6,226 bases of DNA from an uncultured Caryophanales bacterium. Its GTDB lineage: Bacteria > Bacillota_I > Bacilli_A > RFN20 > CAG-826. Within the stretch, counting starts at the first letter, position 1. Every line of letters starts with the position of its first letter. This document shows, one piece after another, positions 1 to 5,765 of this stretch. The notes beneath the pieces were generated by a model that was not told the origin of the DNA, did not search any database, and saw only the letters and a program-made list of their open reading frames with translations. A program made the translations under genes and the position numbers. The DNA is taken from NCBI GenBank assembly GCA_946403545.1, contig CAMJAG010000056.1, positions 1 through 6,226 on the forward strand, written 5' to 3'.

Positions 1-911
1 AAAAACACAACATTGGTTACGTATTCATCAATGGTGGTAACGACTCCATGGATACATGTAACAAAATGGCTAAACTCGTTAAAGAATTAGGCTTAGACAT
101 CGTTGTCGTTGGTGTTCCTAAGACAATTGATAATGACCTCGCTTGTACAGACCACTCTTTAGGTTTCCCAAGTGCTGCTAAATTCGTTGTTAACAGCATC
201 AACGCTATGACAATGGATGCTAGCTGCTTCAAAATTGGTAAAGTCCATGTTGTTGAAATCATGGGTAGAAACGCTGGTTGGTTAACTGCAGCAGCAGATG
301 TCCTTCCAGAAGCAACTAGACCAGACCTCATCTACATCCCAGAAGTTCCATTCGATTTAGAACAATTCTTAGTAGATGTCCAAGAAGTCTATAAGAGAAA
401 AGGCTACGCAATGGTCGCAATCTCTGAAGGTATTGAATTCCCAAGAGAAACAAAATCCACACGTGTTGATGGTTTCGGCCATGCACAATTAGGTGGTGCT
501 GCAGCAGACCTTTGTAGAATTATCGAAGATAGAACAGATTTACCAACACGTGCTGTTGAATTCTCTTTAACTCAAAGAGCGTTCCCTGCAACTATCTCCT
601 TAACTGATAGAAAAGAAGCTATTAAGACAGGTCAAAAAGCTGTCCAAGCTGCTTTAAAAGGTAGAACAGGTAAGATGGTTATCTTCAAACGTGTAAGTAA
701 CAATCCATACAAGATTCAATATAAACTCGCTCCATTAACAAAAGTTGCTAATGCTGAAAGCGTTATCACACCAAACTTAATGGTAGATAGAACAAGATTC
801 TCACAAGAATTCCGTGATTACATTACTCCACTTATCTCTGGTGAAGTAAAACTCGTCTATAAAGACGGTGTTGCCCAAATGGCACAATTTAAAAAAGAAC
901 TCGTTAAATAA
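1..911 (+). CDS. PPi-type 6-phosphofructokinase, 5'-truncated (C-terminal ~302 residues)
   Basis: This enzyme phosphorylates fructose 6-phosphate to fructose 1,6-bisphosphate in cytoplasmic glycolysis. The frame is open from the window edge (first whole codon at 3) to TAA at 909-911, giving 302 visible residues. GGNDS lies at visible residues 11-15, PKTIDND at 39-45 with the catalytic Asp, and MGRNAGW, for sugar-phosphate binding, at 87-93. About 290 residues follow GGNDS, against roughly 215 in the 320-residue E. coli enzyme, so the full protein is probably near 400 residues, the longer PPi/mixed clade. In the PFK family Gly at the D14 and K40 positions goes with ATP, whereas Asp and Lys there go with pyrophosphate. 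Both PPi residues are present, so I infer a reversible PPi-dependent enzyme. Phe is TTC in 13 of 14 codons, suggesting high expression. The next gene starts 2 nt after the stop. Family is near certain; donor is inferred. Confidence 0.93.
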   Translation, partial: KHNIGYVFINGGNDSMDTCNKMAKLVKELGLDIVVVGVPKTIDNDLACTDHSLGFPSAAKFVVNSINAMTMDASCFKIGKVHVVEIMGRNAGWLTAAADVLPEATRPDLIYIPEVPFDLEQFLVDVQEVYKRKGYAMVAISEGIEFPRETKSTRVDGFGHAQLGGAAADLCRIIEDRTDLPTRAVEFSLTQRAFPATISLTDRKEAIKTGQKAVQAALKGRTGKMVIFKRVSNNPYKIQYKLAPLTKVANAESVITPNLMVDRTRFSQEFRDYITPLISGEVKLVYKDGVAQMAQFKKELVK

Positions 912-913
912 GA

Positions 914-1294
914 ATGAACAAATTAAGCAAGAACATATATTTTAAAACCAGTTTTATTAATTTATTAATAACTGCTTTATTATTTGTTCTTGCTATTGCT
1001 TTTTTCTTCTTCAAACTGATGGAAATTCCTCTTGGCATTTTATTAGGGGGAATTTTTGGCTCTTTAATATATCTAGTTTTTGGGGTGTTTGAAGGAAGAA
1101 AAATGTCTTATACAATAGTGGCGCTTATAGGAAAGACACTACTATATGTAATAGCGTTTGTTGGAATATGTTTTCTTTACTATAAGGCTGATGTAAAGAT
1201 TTTTAATCCATTTGCTTTTATGGTGATGTATTTAATTCCAACGATTGTATTAATATTCGTATCAAGAAAGGAGAGTAACAATGCCAGAAAATGA
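914..1294 (+). CDS. atpI: AtpI-like four-helix membrane protein heading the atp genes
   Basis: This is a 126-residue, very hydrophobic protein with four predicted membrane helices at about residues 13-33, 38-59, 67-89 and 99-117, short basic loops, and a basic C-terminus (SRKESNNARK). Size, helix count and the position directly before atpB match AtpI (subunit I), which in other bacteria helps assemble the c-ring. I see no diagnostic AtpI motif, so the name rests mostly on position and topology. The start follows the pfk stop by 2 nt and has no clear Shine-Dalgarno sequence, which suggests translational coupling or low output. Phe is mostly TTT (12 of 16) and ATA Ile codons are frequent, unlike the C-ending bias of pfk just upstream; this fits a weakly expressed accessory gene. 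It ends in TGA at 1292-1294, overlapping atpB by 14 nt. It could be an unrelated small membrane protein. Confidence 0.6.
   Translation: MNKLSKNIYFKTSFINLLITALLFVLAIAFFFFKLMEIPLGILLGGIFGSLIYLVFGVFEGRKMSYTIVALIGKTLLYVIAFVGICFLYYKADVKIFNPFAFMVMYLIPTIVLIFVSRKESNNARK
1268..1273 (+). promoter_or_regulatory. Shine-Dalgarno site of atpB
   Basis: AAGGAG lies 7 nt before the ATG at 1281, inside the end of the atpI-like gene. It supports that start and shows that atpB has its own ribosome entry despite the 14-nt overlap. Confidence 0.8.
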
Positions 1295-2060
1295 AAGCTT
1301 AATAGAACATACTGCTAAGCATTTCTTTGATTTTGATATTGCACCAGAAGTCTATTCTTCTTTAATCGTGTGTTTTATCATTATTGTTTTTAGCATTGTT
1401 ATCGCAATCATTTCTAAGCATAGAGATCCACTTAAAAAACCACATGGATTTATGTCCGTAGTGGAATATGGAGTGGAATTCTTTGATAAGTTCGCTACTG
1501 ATATGATGGGACCTGCCTTTAAAGGAATGGGTGGATTTGTCATGGCTTTAGCCATGTATCTGTTCTTATCCTTTATATTTGGTTTAACAGGACTTCCTTC
1601 TCCTATGACTTATATGGCTATACCTTTGTCTTTAGGTTTAGTTAGTTTTGTCATGATACATGCGACTGCGGTTAGATATCAAAAATGGAAATATTTCAAA
1701 CGTTATATTGATCCATTCCCTGTGTTTTTACCAATTAATTTAATGAGTATGTGGGCTCCATTGCTCTCATTAACTCTCCGTTTATTTGGTAACGCAATCG
1801 CAGGATTTGCTTTGATGACAATTATGTATACCGCTTTAGAAGCACTTAACCAAATGATATTCTCTTTCATGGGAACTTGGGGTGGTGCAATCGGAACACC
1901 AATTGTCACAGGTATATTCCATTTATACTTTGATTTATTCTCTGGATTCATCCAAACAACAGTCTTTATTTCCTTAACATCAATTTATATTGGTCAAGAA
2001 GGACCTGAAGATATTACGGATGTCCAAACAACAGAAATTTCTATGAAAGGAGGAAATTAA
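1281..2060 (+). CDS. atpB: F1Fo ATP synthase subunit a
   Basis: Subunit a (259 residues) is the membrane stator that forms the two ion half-channels beside the c-ring. The hallmark LRLFGN motif is present, with R167 corresponding to E. coli aArg210, which is essential for rotation-coupled ion transfer. Q225 in the last helix corresponds to Gln252. Hydrophobic stretches occur near residues 24-45, 84-103, 111-129, 148-182 and 205-237, followed by a hydrophilic acidic tail of about 20 residues. By motif alignment, the E. coli Glu219 position is F176 and the His245 position is D218, so the polar half-channel residues are rearranged. The start has a good Shine-Dalgarno site and overlaps the atpI-like gene. 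The stop is 1 nt before atpE. Family assignment is firm; ion specificity cannot be read from this subunit alone. Confidence 0.97.
   Translation: MPENESLIEHTAKHFFDFDIAPEVYSSLIVCFIIIVFSIVIAIISKHRDPLKKPHGFMSVVEYGVEFFDKFATDMMGPAFKGMGGFVMALAMYLFLSFIFGLTGLPSPMTYMAIPLSLGLVSFVMIHATAVRYQKWKYFKRYIDPFPVFLPINLMSMWAPLLSLTLRLFGNAIAGFALMTIMYTALEALNQMIFSFMGTWGGAIGTPIVTGIFHLYFDLFSGFIQTTVFISLTSIYIGQEGPEDITDVQTTEISMKGGN
2046..2053 (+). promoter_or_regulatory. Strong Shine-Dalgarno site of atpE
   Basis: AAAGGAGG lies in the last codons of atpB, 8 nt before the atpE ATG at 2062. It is the longest uninterrupted Shine-Dalgarno match in the window, which suits the subunit needed in most copies per complex. Confidence 0.85.
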
Positions 2061-2061
2061 T

Positions 2062-2286
2062 ATGGGTGAAGCTGGTTATTATATCGCTGCTGCTATCGCT
2101 ATTTTAGGTGTTATGCCATCTGCTTTAGGTGAAGGCATGGTCTGTGCTAAAGCTATGGAAGGTATTTCAAGAAATCCAGAAGCATATTCAAAAATCAGAT
2201 CAACAATGATCTTAGGTTGTGCTTTAGTTGAAACTACCGCTATTTATTCACTTTTAATTAGTATTCTTTGCTTATTTGTCCACTAA
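2062..2286 (+). CDS. atpE: F1Fo ATP synthase subunit c, Na+-type with two carboxylates
   Basis: Subunit c (74 residues) is a two-helix hairpin that forms the ion-carrying rotor ring. TM1 spans about residues 5-30, the polar loop is R37-N38-P39-E40, and TM2 spans about 47-72. The ion-binding carboxylate is E57, within VETTAIY. T58, T59 and Y62 match the hydroxyl, water-binding and tyrosine positions (Ser66, Thr67, Tyr70) of the Ilyobacter tartaricus Na+ site. The TM1 position equal to its Gln32 is E24, giving a second carboxylate as reported for the Fusobacterium nucleatum rotor. The TM1 GxGxGxGxG helix-packing motif is degenerate: the five positions read V17, P19, A21, G23, G25. Identity is certain; Na+ coupling is a well-supported inference. 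The gene has a very strong Shine-Dalgarno site and ends in TAA followed directly by an in-frame TAG. Confidence 0.96.
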   Translation: MGEAGYYIAAAIAILGVMPSALGEGMVCAKAMEGISRNPEAYSKIRSTMILGCALVETTAIYSLLISILCLFVH

Positions 2287-2294
2287 TAGGAGGT
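2287..2294 (+). promoter_or_regulatory. Shine-Dalgarno site of atpF
   Basis: TAGGAGGT sits 7 nt before the ATG at 2302. Its TAG is in frame with the preceding TAA of atpE, giving tandem stops. The same octamer precedes atpA and atpD. Confidence 0.85.
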
Positions 2295-2301
2295 ACACAA
2301 A

Positions 2302-2859
2302 ATGGAACAATTATTTGTCACTCCTTTATATGCATCATTCATTGATAGCATTAATGAGGAGCTTAGCAAGATTGGTTCGAAGTTAATTCCTAACTTCTTC
2401 TCTTTTGTCGTGCAATTATTAGCGCTCATCGTGGTAATTATTATTGTTATGGTCTTACTTTTTAAACCAGTTAAAAAGACTCTTAATAAGAGAAATGACT
2501 ACATTGAACAACAAATTTTACAAGCAAAAGAAAATAATGTATTAAGTGAACAAAATCGTGTTCAATCAGAACAAGAAATAATTGACGCTAGAAAGAAATC
2601 TAGTGAGATTATTGAATCCGCAAACAAAATTGCAGAAGCTCAAAAAGCTCAAATTATTTCTGAAGCACATGATAGTGCGCGTAAACTCAAACTTAATGCT
2701 GAAGAAGAAATACAAAAAGCAAAACAAGAAGCTATGGATGATGTACATAACGAAATCGTTAATGTTGCACTTGAAGCTTCTAAAGAACTCTTAAAAAGAG
2801 AAATCAATGAAGGTGACTCTGAAGAGTTTGTTAAAGATTTTTTAAAGGAAGTTAAATAA
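2302..2859 (+). CDS. atpF: F1Fo ATP synthase subunit b (peripheral stalk)
   Basis: Subunit b (185 residues) is the peripheral stalk that holds the alpha/beta head to subunit a; two copies form a coiled coil. One membrane helix lies at about residues 32-54, followed by KPVKKTLNKRNDYIE, the usual basic boundary and helix start of this family. Residues 60-165 form a long charged, Ala-rich helix, ending in the typical delta-binding region (ASKELLKREIN, then an acidic end). The N-terminal segment before the membrane helix is about 31 residues, longer than the handful usual in E. coli or Bacillus. It contains no Cys, so it is not a lipoprotein signal of the Mycoplasma type. The start is supported by an AGGAGGT site 7 nt upstream. 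The stop overlaps the atpH start by 1 nt (TAATG). Confidence 0.95.
   Translation: MEQLFVTPLYASFIDSINEELSKIGSKLIPNFFSFVVQLLALIVVIIIVMVLLFKPVKKTLNKRNDYIEQQILQAKENNVLSEQNRVQSEQEIIDARKKSSEIIESANKIAEAQKAQIISEAHDSARKLKLNAEEEIQKAKQEAMDDVHNEIVNVALEASKELLKREINEGDSEEFVKDFLKEVK
2844..2849 (+). promoter_or_regulatory. Shine-Dalgarno site of atpH
   Basis: AAAGGA in the last codons of atpF lies 9 nt before the ATG at 2859. With the TAATG stop/start overlap it indicates both own initiation and possible reinitiation. Confidence 0.65.
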
Positions 2860-3389
2860 TGAACGAAAGCCTTGCTAAGAATTACGCTGAAGCTTTATAT
2901 TCTCTATCTCTAGATAATAACAATTATTTAGAACTTCAAAGCGAGATGAAAGCACTTAAACAAGTTATCGTTGAGAACAACGAATTTGTTTCTTTACTAT
3001 GCTCAAGTTTTCTATCTTTAGAAGAAAAAGAAGAGATTATTGATAAGGTTTTAAACGGTTTTAACGAAGATATTAGATCTTTACTTAAAGTAATTTGTAA
3101 GAATAGAAGAGCCGCTATTATTCCAAATGTTATTGAAGAATTTAATTCTTTAGTTAACCACAAAAGAGGCATCTTAGAAGGTTTGGTTTACACAATTTAT
3201 CCTTTAAAAGAAAAAGAACTTAAAGATATCGAAAGCAAGATATCTGAGATTGAAAAAGTTCCTTGTGAACTTAAAAACATAATCGACGCTACTATAATCG
3301 GTGGCGTGAAAGTGGCCATTAATGGCCATGTCTATGATGGTTCAATCGCAAACAAGATTGAACAAATGCGTTTAACCCTTAATAAATAG
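2859..3389 (+). CDS. atpH: F1Fo ATP synthase subunit delta
   Basis: Subunit delta (176 residues, OSCP family) sits on top of the F1 head and joins it to the b stalk. The N-terminal half is the helical domain, opening with LAKNYAEALYSLS (residues 5-17), the usual family start, and continuing through a LCSSFLSLEEKEEIIDKVL segment. The C-terminal part holds the family signature region: IIGGVKVAINGHVYDGSIAN, with the conserved GG, DGS and a following basic/Leu helix. Length is normal for the family. The gene starts within the atpF stop codon and ends in TAG, which is also part of the atpA Shine-Dalgarno octamer. A 16-bp perfect palindrome lies within the signature region. No oddities in the protein; confidence is high because both ends match the family. 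Confidence 0.95.
   Translation: MNESLAKNYAEALYSLSLDNNNYLELQSEMKALKQVIVENNEFVSLLCSSFLSLEEKEEIIDKVLNGFNEDIRSLLKVICKNRRAAIIPNVIEEFNSLVNHKRGILEGLVYTIYPLKEKELKDIESKISEIEKVPCELKNIIDATIIGGVKVAINGHVYDGSIANKIEQMRLTLNK
3313..3328 (+). repeat. 16-bp perfect palindrome inside atpH
   Basis: TGGCCATTAATGGCCA is a perfect inverted repeat with no loop, coding for part of the conserved V-A-I-N-G-H stretch. It is not followed by a U tract and lies 60 bases before the end of the gene, so it is not a terminator. It may be chance or a short dyad site. Confidence 0.6.
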
Positions 3390-3394
3390 GAGGT
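3387..3394 (+). promoter_or_regulatory. Fused stop codon and Shine-Dalgarno site, atpH/atpA
   Basis: TAGGAGGT contains the TAG stop of atpH and the AGGAGGT ribosome site of atpA, with 7 nt to the ATG at 3402. Ribosomes ending atpH therefore stop on top of the atpA entry site, which suggests coupled translation. Confidence 0.8.
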
Positions 3395-3401
3395 CTTCAA
3401 T

Positions 3402-4910
3402 ATGAAAATCAATACTGGAGAAATCAGTGCTTTGATTAAACAACAAATCAAAGATTACAAACATAAATTTGACTCAAATGATGTTGGAACAGTGGTATCT
3501 GTAGGTGATGGTATCGCTATTGTCTATGGACTAGATCAAGCTATGCTTGGTGAACTTTTACTTTTCCCTAATGACATTTATGGCTTAGTAATGAATTTAG
3601 AGAGAGAAAATGTTGGTGCTGTTTTACTTGGAGACGCAAATTTAATTAAAGAGGGTGACGTTGTTAAAAGAAGCAAAACTGTTATGAGAGTTCCTACAGG
3701 CGAAGCTATGCTTGGAAGAGTTGTTAATGCACTTGGTCAACCAATTGATGGACTAGGTGAAATTGAAACTAAATCATCTCGTCCAATTGATGTTATCGCT
3801 CCTGGAGTTATGGAAAGAAAATCTGTTAACACTCCTTTAGAAACTGGAACTACTATGATTGACGCAATTACTCCAATTGGTAGAGGACAAAGAGAACTCA
3901 TTATTGGAGATAGACAAACTGGTAAAACTGCTATTGCAGTTGACGCAATTATTAACCAAAAAGGTAAAAACGTTCTTTGTATTTATGTTGCTATTGGACA
4001 AAAGAATTCTACTGTTGCCCAAATCGTCGCTAAATTAAAAGAACATGACGCAATGGAATATAGTATCGTGGTGGCAGCTACAGCAAGCGAACCTGCACCT
4101 ATGCTATACGTTGCACCATACGCAGCATGCGCTATGGCAGAAGAATTCATGCATCAAGGAAAAGATGTTCTCATCGTTTACGATGATTTAAGTAAACACG
4201 CTGTTGCTTATAGAGCACTTAGCTTATTACTTAAGAGATCTCCTGGTAGAGAAGCTTATCCTGGTGATGTCTTCTATTTACATTCAAGATTACTTGAAAG
4301 AGCTTGCAAATTATCTGATGAAAATGGTGGTGGTTCAATTACCGCTTTACCAATCGTAGAAACTCAAGCTGGAGATATCTCTGCTTACATTCCTACAAAT
4401 GTTATTTCAATTACTGATGGTCAAATCTTCTTGACTACAGACTTATTTAACGCAGGATTTAGACCTGCAATTGATAGTGGACTTTCAGTCAGCCGTGTCG
4501 GTGGTAACGCACAAACAAAGGCTATGAAACAAGTTGCGAAATCTTTAAAGATTGAACTTGCTAACTTCCAAGAAATGAAATCATTCTCTCAATTTGGAAG
4601 TGACTTAGATAAGGCCACATTACAAGTATTAAAACATGGTGAAGTTTTAATGCGTGTTTTAACTCAAAGACAATATGAGCCAAAATCAATGGAACACGAA
4701 GTGTTTGATTTATTTGCTGCTCATCATGGTTATTTTGATAACGTTGAATATAATAAAGTCCGTTCCTTAATGGATCAGGCTTATGTCGATATAAAAGGTA
4801 GAGCACCAGAAATCTTCAAACAAATTGAAGAAGAAAAAGTCATTTCTGATGCTAATGAAAAGAAACTTAAAGAATTACTTGAAGATTTTATGAAAGGACA
4901 AGCTAACTAG
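3402..4910 (+). CDS. atpA: F1 ATP synthase subunit alpha
   Basis: Subunit alpha (502 residues, the usual length) alternates with beta in the cytoplasmic alpha3beta3 head and binds nucleotide at non-catalytic sites. The N-terminal beta-barrel runs to about residue 95. The nucleotide-binding domain has Walker A GDRQTGKT at 169-176 and the Walker B strand VLIVYDD at about 256-262. The alpha/beta signature PAIDSGLSVS is at 355-364, followed by R365, the arginine finger that reaches the neighbouring beta site. The C-terminal helical domain covers roughly 375-502. All expected key residues are present and there is no frameshift. The start MKINTGEISALIKQQI matches the family N-terminus and is preceded by the AGGAGGT site. 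The stop is 5 nt before atpG. Confidence 0.98.
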   Translation: MKINTGEISALIKQQIKDYKHKFDSNDVGTVVSVGDGIAIVYGLDQAMLGELLLFPNDIYGLVMNLERENVGAVLLGDANLIKEGDVVKRSKTVMRVPTGEAMLGRVVNALGQPIDGLGEIETKSSRPIDVIAPGVMERKSVNTPLETGTTMIDAITPIGRGQRELIIGDRQTGKTAIAVDAIINQKGKNVLCIYVAIGQKNSTVAQIVAKLKEHDAMEYSIVVAATASEPAPMLYVAPYAACAMAEEFMHQGKDVLIVYDDLSKHAVAYRALSLLLKRSPGREAYPGDVFYLHSRLLERACKLSDENGGGSITALPIVETQAGDISAYIPTNVISITDGQIFLTTDLFNAGFRPAIDSGLSVSRVGGNAQTKAMKQVAKSLKIELANFQEMKSFSQFGSDLDKATLQVLKHGEVLMRVLTQRQYEPKSMEHEVFDLFAAHHGYFDNVEYNKVRSLMDQAYVDIKGRAPEIFKQIEEEKVISDANEKKLKELLEDFMKGQAN

Positions 4911-4915
4911 TTTTT

Positions 4916-5755
4916 ATGCCACAACAAGTTACTAACATAAAAAAGAGAATAGCCTCAATTAAGGGAGCATACAAAGTAACTTCAGCGATGAAGCTTATTT
5001 CTGCTGTCAAACTTAAGAAGTGGCGTAATTCAATGTTAGATAACAAGCTTTATGCAGAAGAACTTTCTAGTGTCGTTAAAGAAGTCTTTAAATACACAGA
5101 AGAGGTTAATAATCCTTACTTCCAAGTAAATACAAAAACTGATAAGAAATTATATGTAATTATTTCTTCCACATTAGGCTTATGTGGTTCTTATAACAAC
5201 AACATTCTCCGTCTTGCAGATAAAGAGATTACTCCTAAAGATGACATACTTGTTGTCGGTCAAAAAGGTATTACTCATTTTGAAGAAGGAGAAAACGAAT
5301 TAATCGAAGGATTTGAAGAAGTTTCAAATCACATCGAAAGTGGATTCTTAAAGAAGCTTTATAGCTTAGTTACGAGCAAATATCTAAGTGGCGAATATAA
5401 AGAAATCCATTTAATTTATTCCGAATATGTCAACGCTTTAGTGTTTAGAGCGAAAGATTCTATCTTACTCCCAATTCCAAAATATGAAGGTAAAGGTTTA
5501 CTTCCTCCAATTATGGAACCAAGTAAGGAAGTGTTACTTGATAAACTTGTTCCAATTTATCTAAGAAGCGCTATTTATAGCAAGATTCTAGAAAGTGAAG
5601 TTTGTGAACAAGCAAGTAGAAGTAACGCTATGGAAAACGCAACGAAGAACGCTGAAGAATTGCTAGATCAATTAAACATCGAATTTAACAAGGCAAGACA
5701 AGGTGCAATTACTCAAGAAATCATTGAAATTGTGGCTTGTAGCCAAAACGTATAG
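4916..5755 (+). CDS. atpG: F1 ATP synthase subunit gamma
   Basis: Subunit gamma (279 residues) is the central shaft that turns inside alpha3beta3 and couples it to the c-ring. The N-terminal helix has the family pattern IKKRIASIKGAYKVTSAMKL (residues 8-27). The Rossmann-like middle domain includes LGLCGSYNNNI at about 87-97, and the C-terminal helix carries SNAMENATKNAEELL and ARQGAITQEIIEIV. The protein ends VACSQNV, where most homologues have a Gly-Ala pair (such as VGGA or VAGA); here it is Cys-Ser. The start is forced: the frame has a TAA at 4904-4906 and the first later start codon is the ATG at 4916. No Shine-Dalgarno site lies at usable distance; AAAGGA at 4893-4898 is 17 nt away. Translation probably depends on coupling to atpA. 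It ends in TAG, overlapping the atpD ribosome site. Confidence 0.96.
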   Translation: MPQQVTNIKKRIASIKGAYKVTSAMKLISAVKLKKWRNSMLDNKLYAEELSSVVKEVFKYTEEVNNPYFQVNTKTDKKLYVIISSTLGLCGSYNNNILRLADKEITPKDDILVVGQKGITHFEEGENELIEGFEEVSNHIESGFLKKLYSLVTSKYLSGEYKEIHLIYSEYVNALVFRAKDSILLPIPKYEGKGLLPPIMEPSKEVLLDKLVPIYLRSAIYSKILESEVCEQASRSNAMENATKNAEELLDQLNIEFNKARQGAITQEIIEIVACSQNV

Positions 5756-5760
5756 GAGGT
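5753..5760 (+). promoter_or_regulatory. Fused stop codon and Shine-Dalgarno site, atpG/atpD
   Basis: TAGGAGGT contains the atpG TAG stop and the AGGAGGT site of atpD, with 5 nt to the ATG at 5766. It is the same arrangement as at atpH/atpA. Confidence 0.8.
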
Positions 5761-5765
5761 TATTT

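Noticed and set aside
17..331. Minus-strand open frame of 104 codons opposite pfk.
   Set aside because: It lies wholly opposite a conserved enzyme and has low-complexity, family-free sequence. It is a shadow of the coding bias.
1089..1116. Possible promoter TTGAAG-16 nt-TACAAT inside the atpI-like gene, which could drive atpB onward.
   Set aside because: The -35 matches only 4 of 6 and such boxes are expected by chance in AT-rich coding sequence. No supporting element was seen.
1292..1294. TGA at the end of the atpI-like gene as a possible Trp codon (Mycoplasma code).
   Set aside because: All Trp codons checked in pfk, atpB and atpG are TGG, and reading through adds only seven residues before a TAA. 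The standard code explains the window.
1352..1951. Two minus-strand open frames opposite atpB (1352-1555 and 1703-1951).
   Set aside because: They are complementary to a conserved subunit a gene, with no start signals or recognisable protein features.
2582..2794. Plus-strand 70-codon open frame inside atpF in another frame.
   Set aside because: It is Lys/Leu-rich and arises from the repetitive coiled-coil codons of subunit b. It has no ribosome site or recognisable motif.
4890..4892. Earlier ATG near the atpA end as an alternative atpG start.
   Set aside because: It is in the atpA frame, and the atpG frame has a TAA at 4904-4906, so atpG cannot begin before 4907.
4908..4915. TAG followed by a TTTTT run after atpA as a terminator.
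   Set aside because: No stem-loop precedes the run and atpG begins immediately after it.
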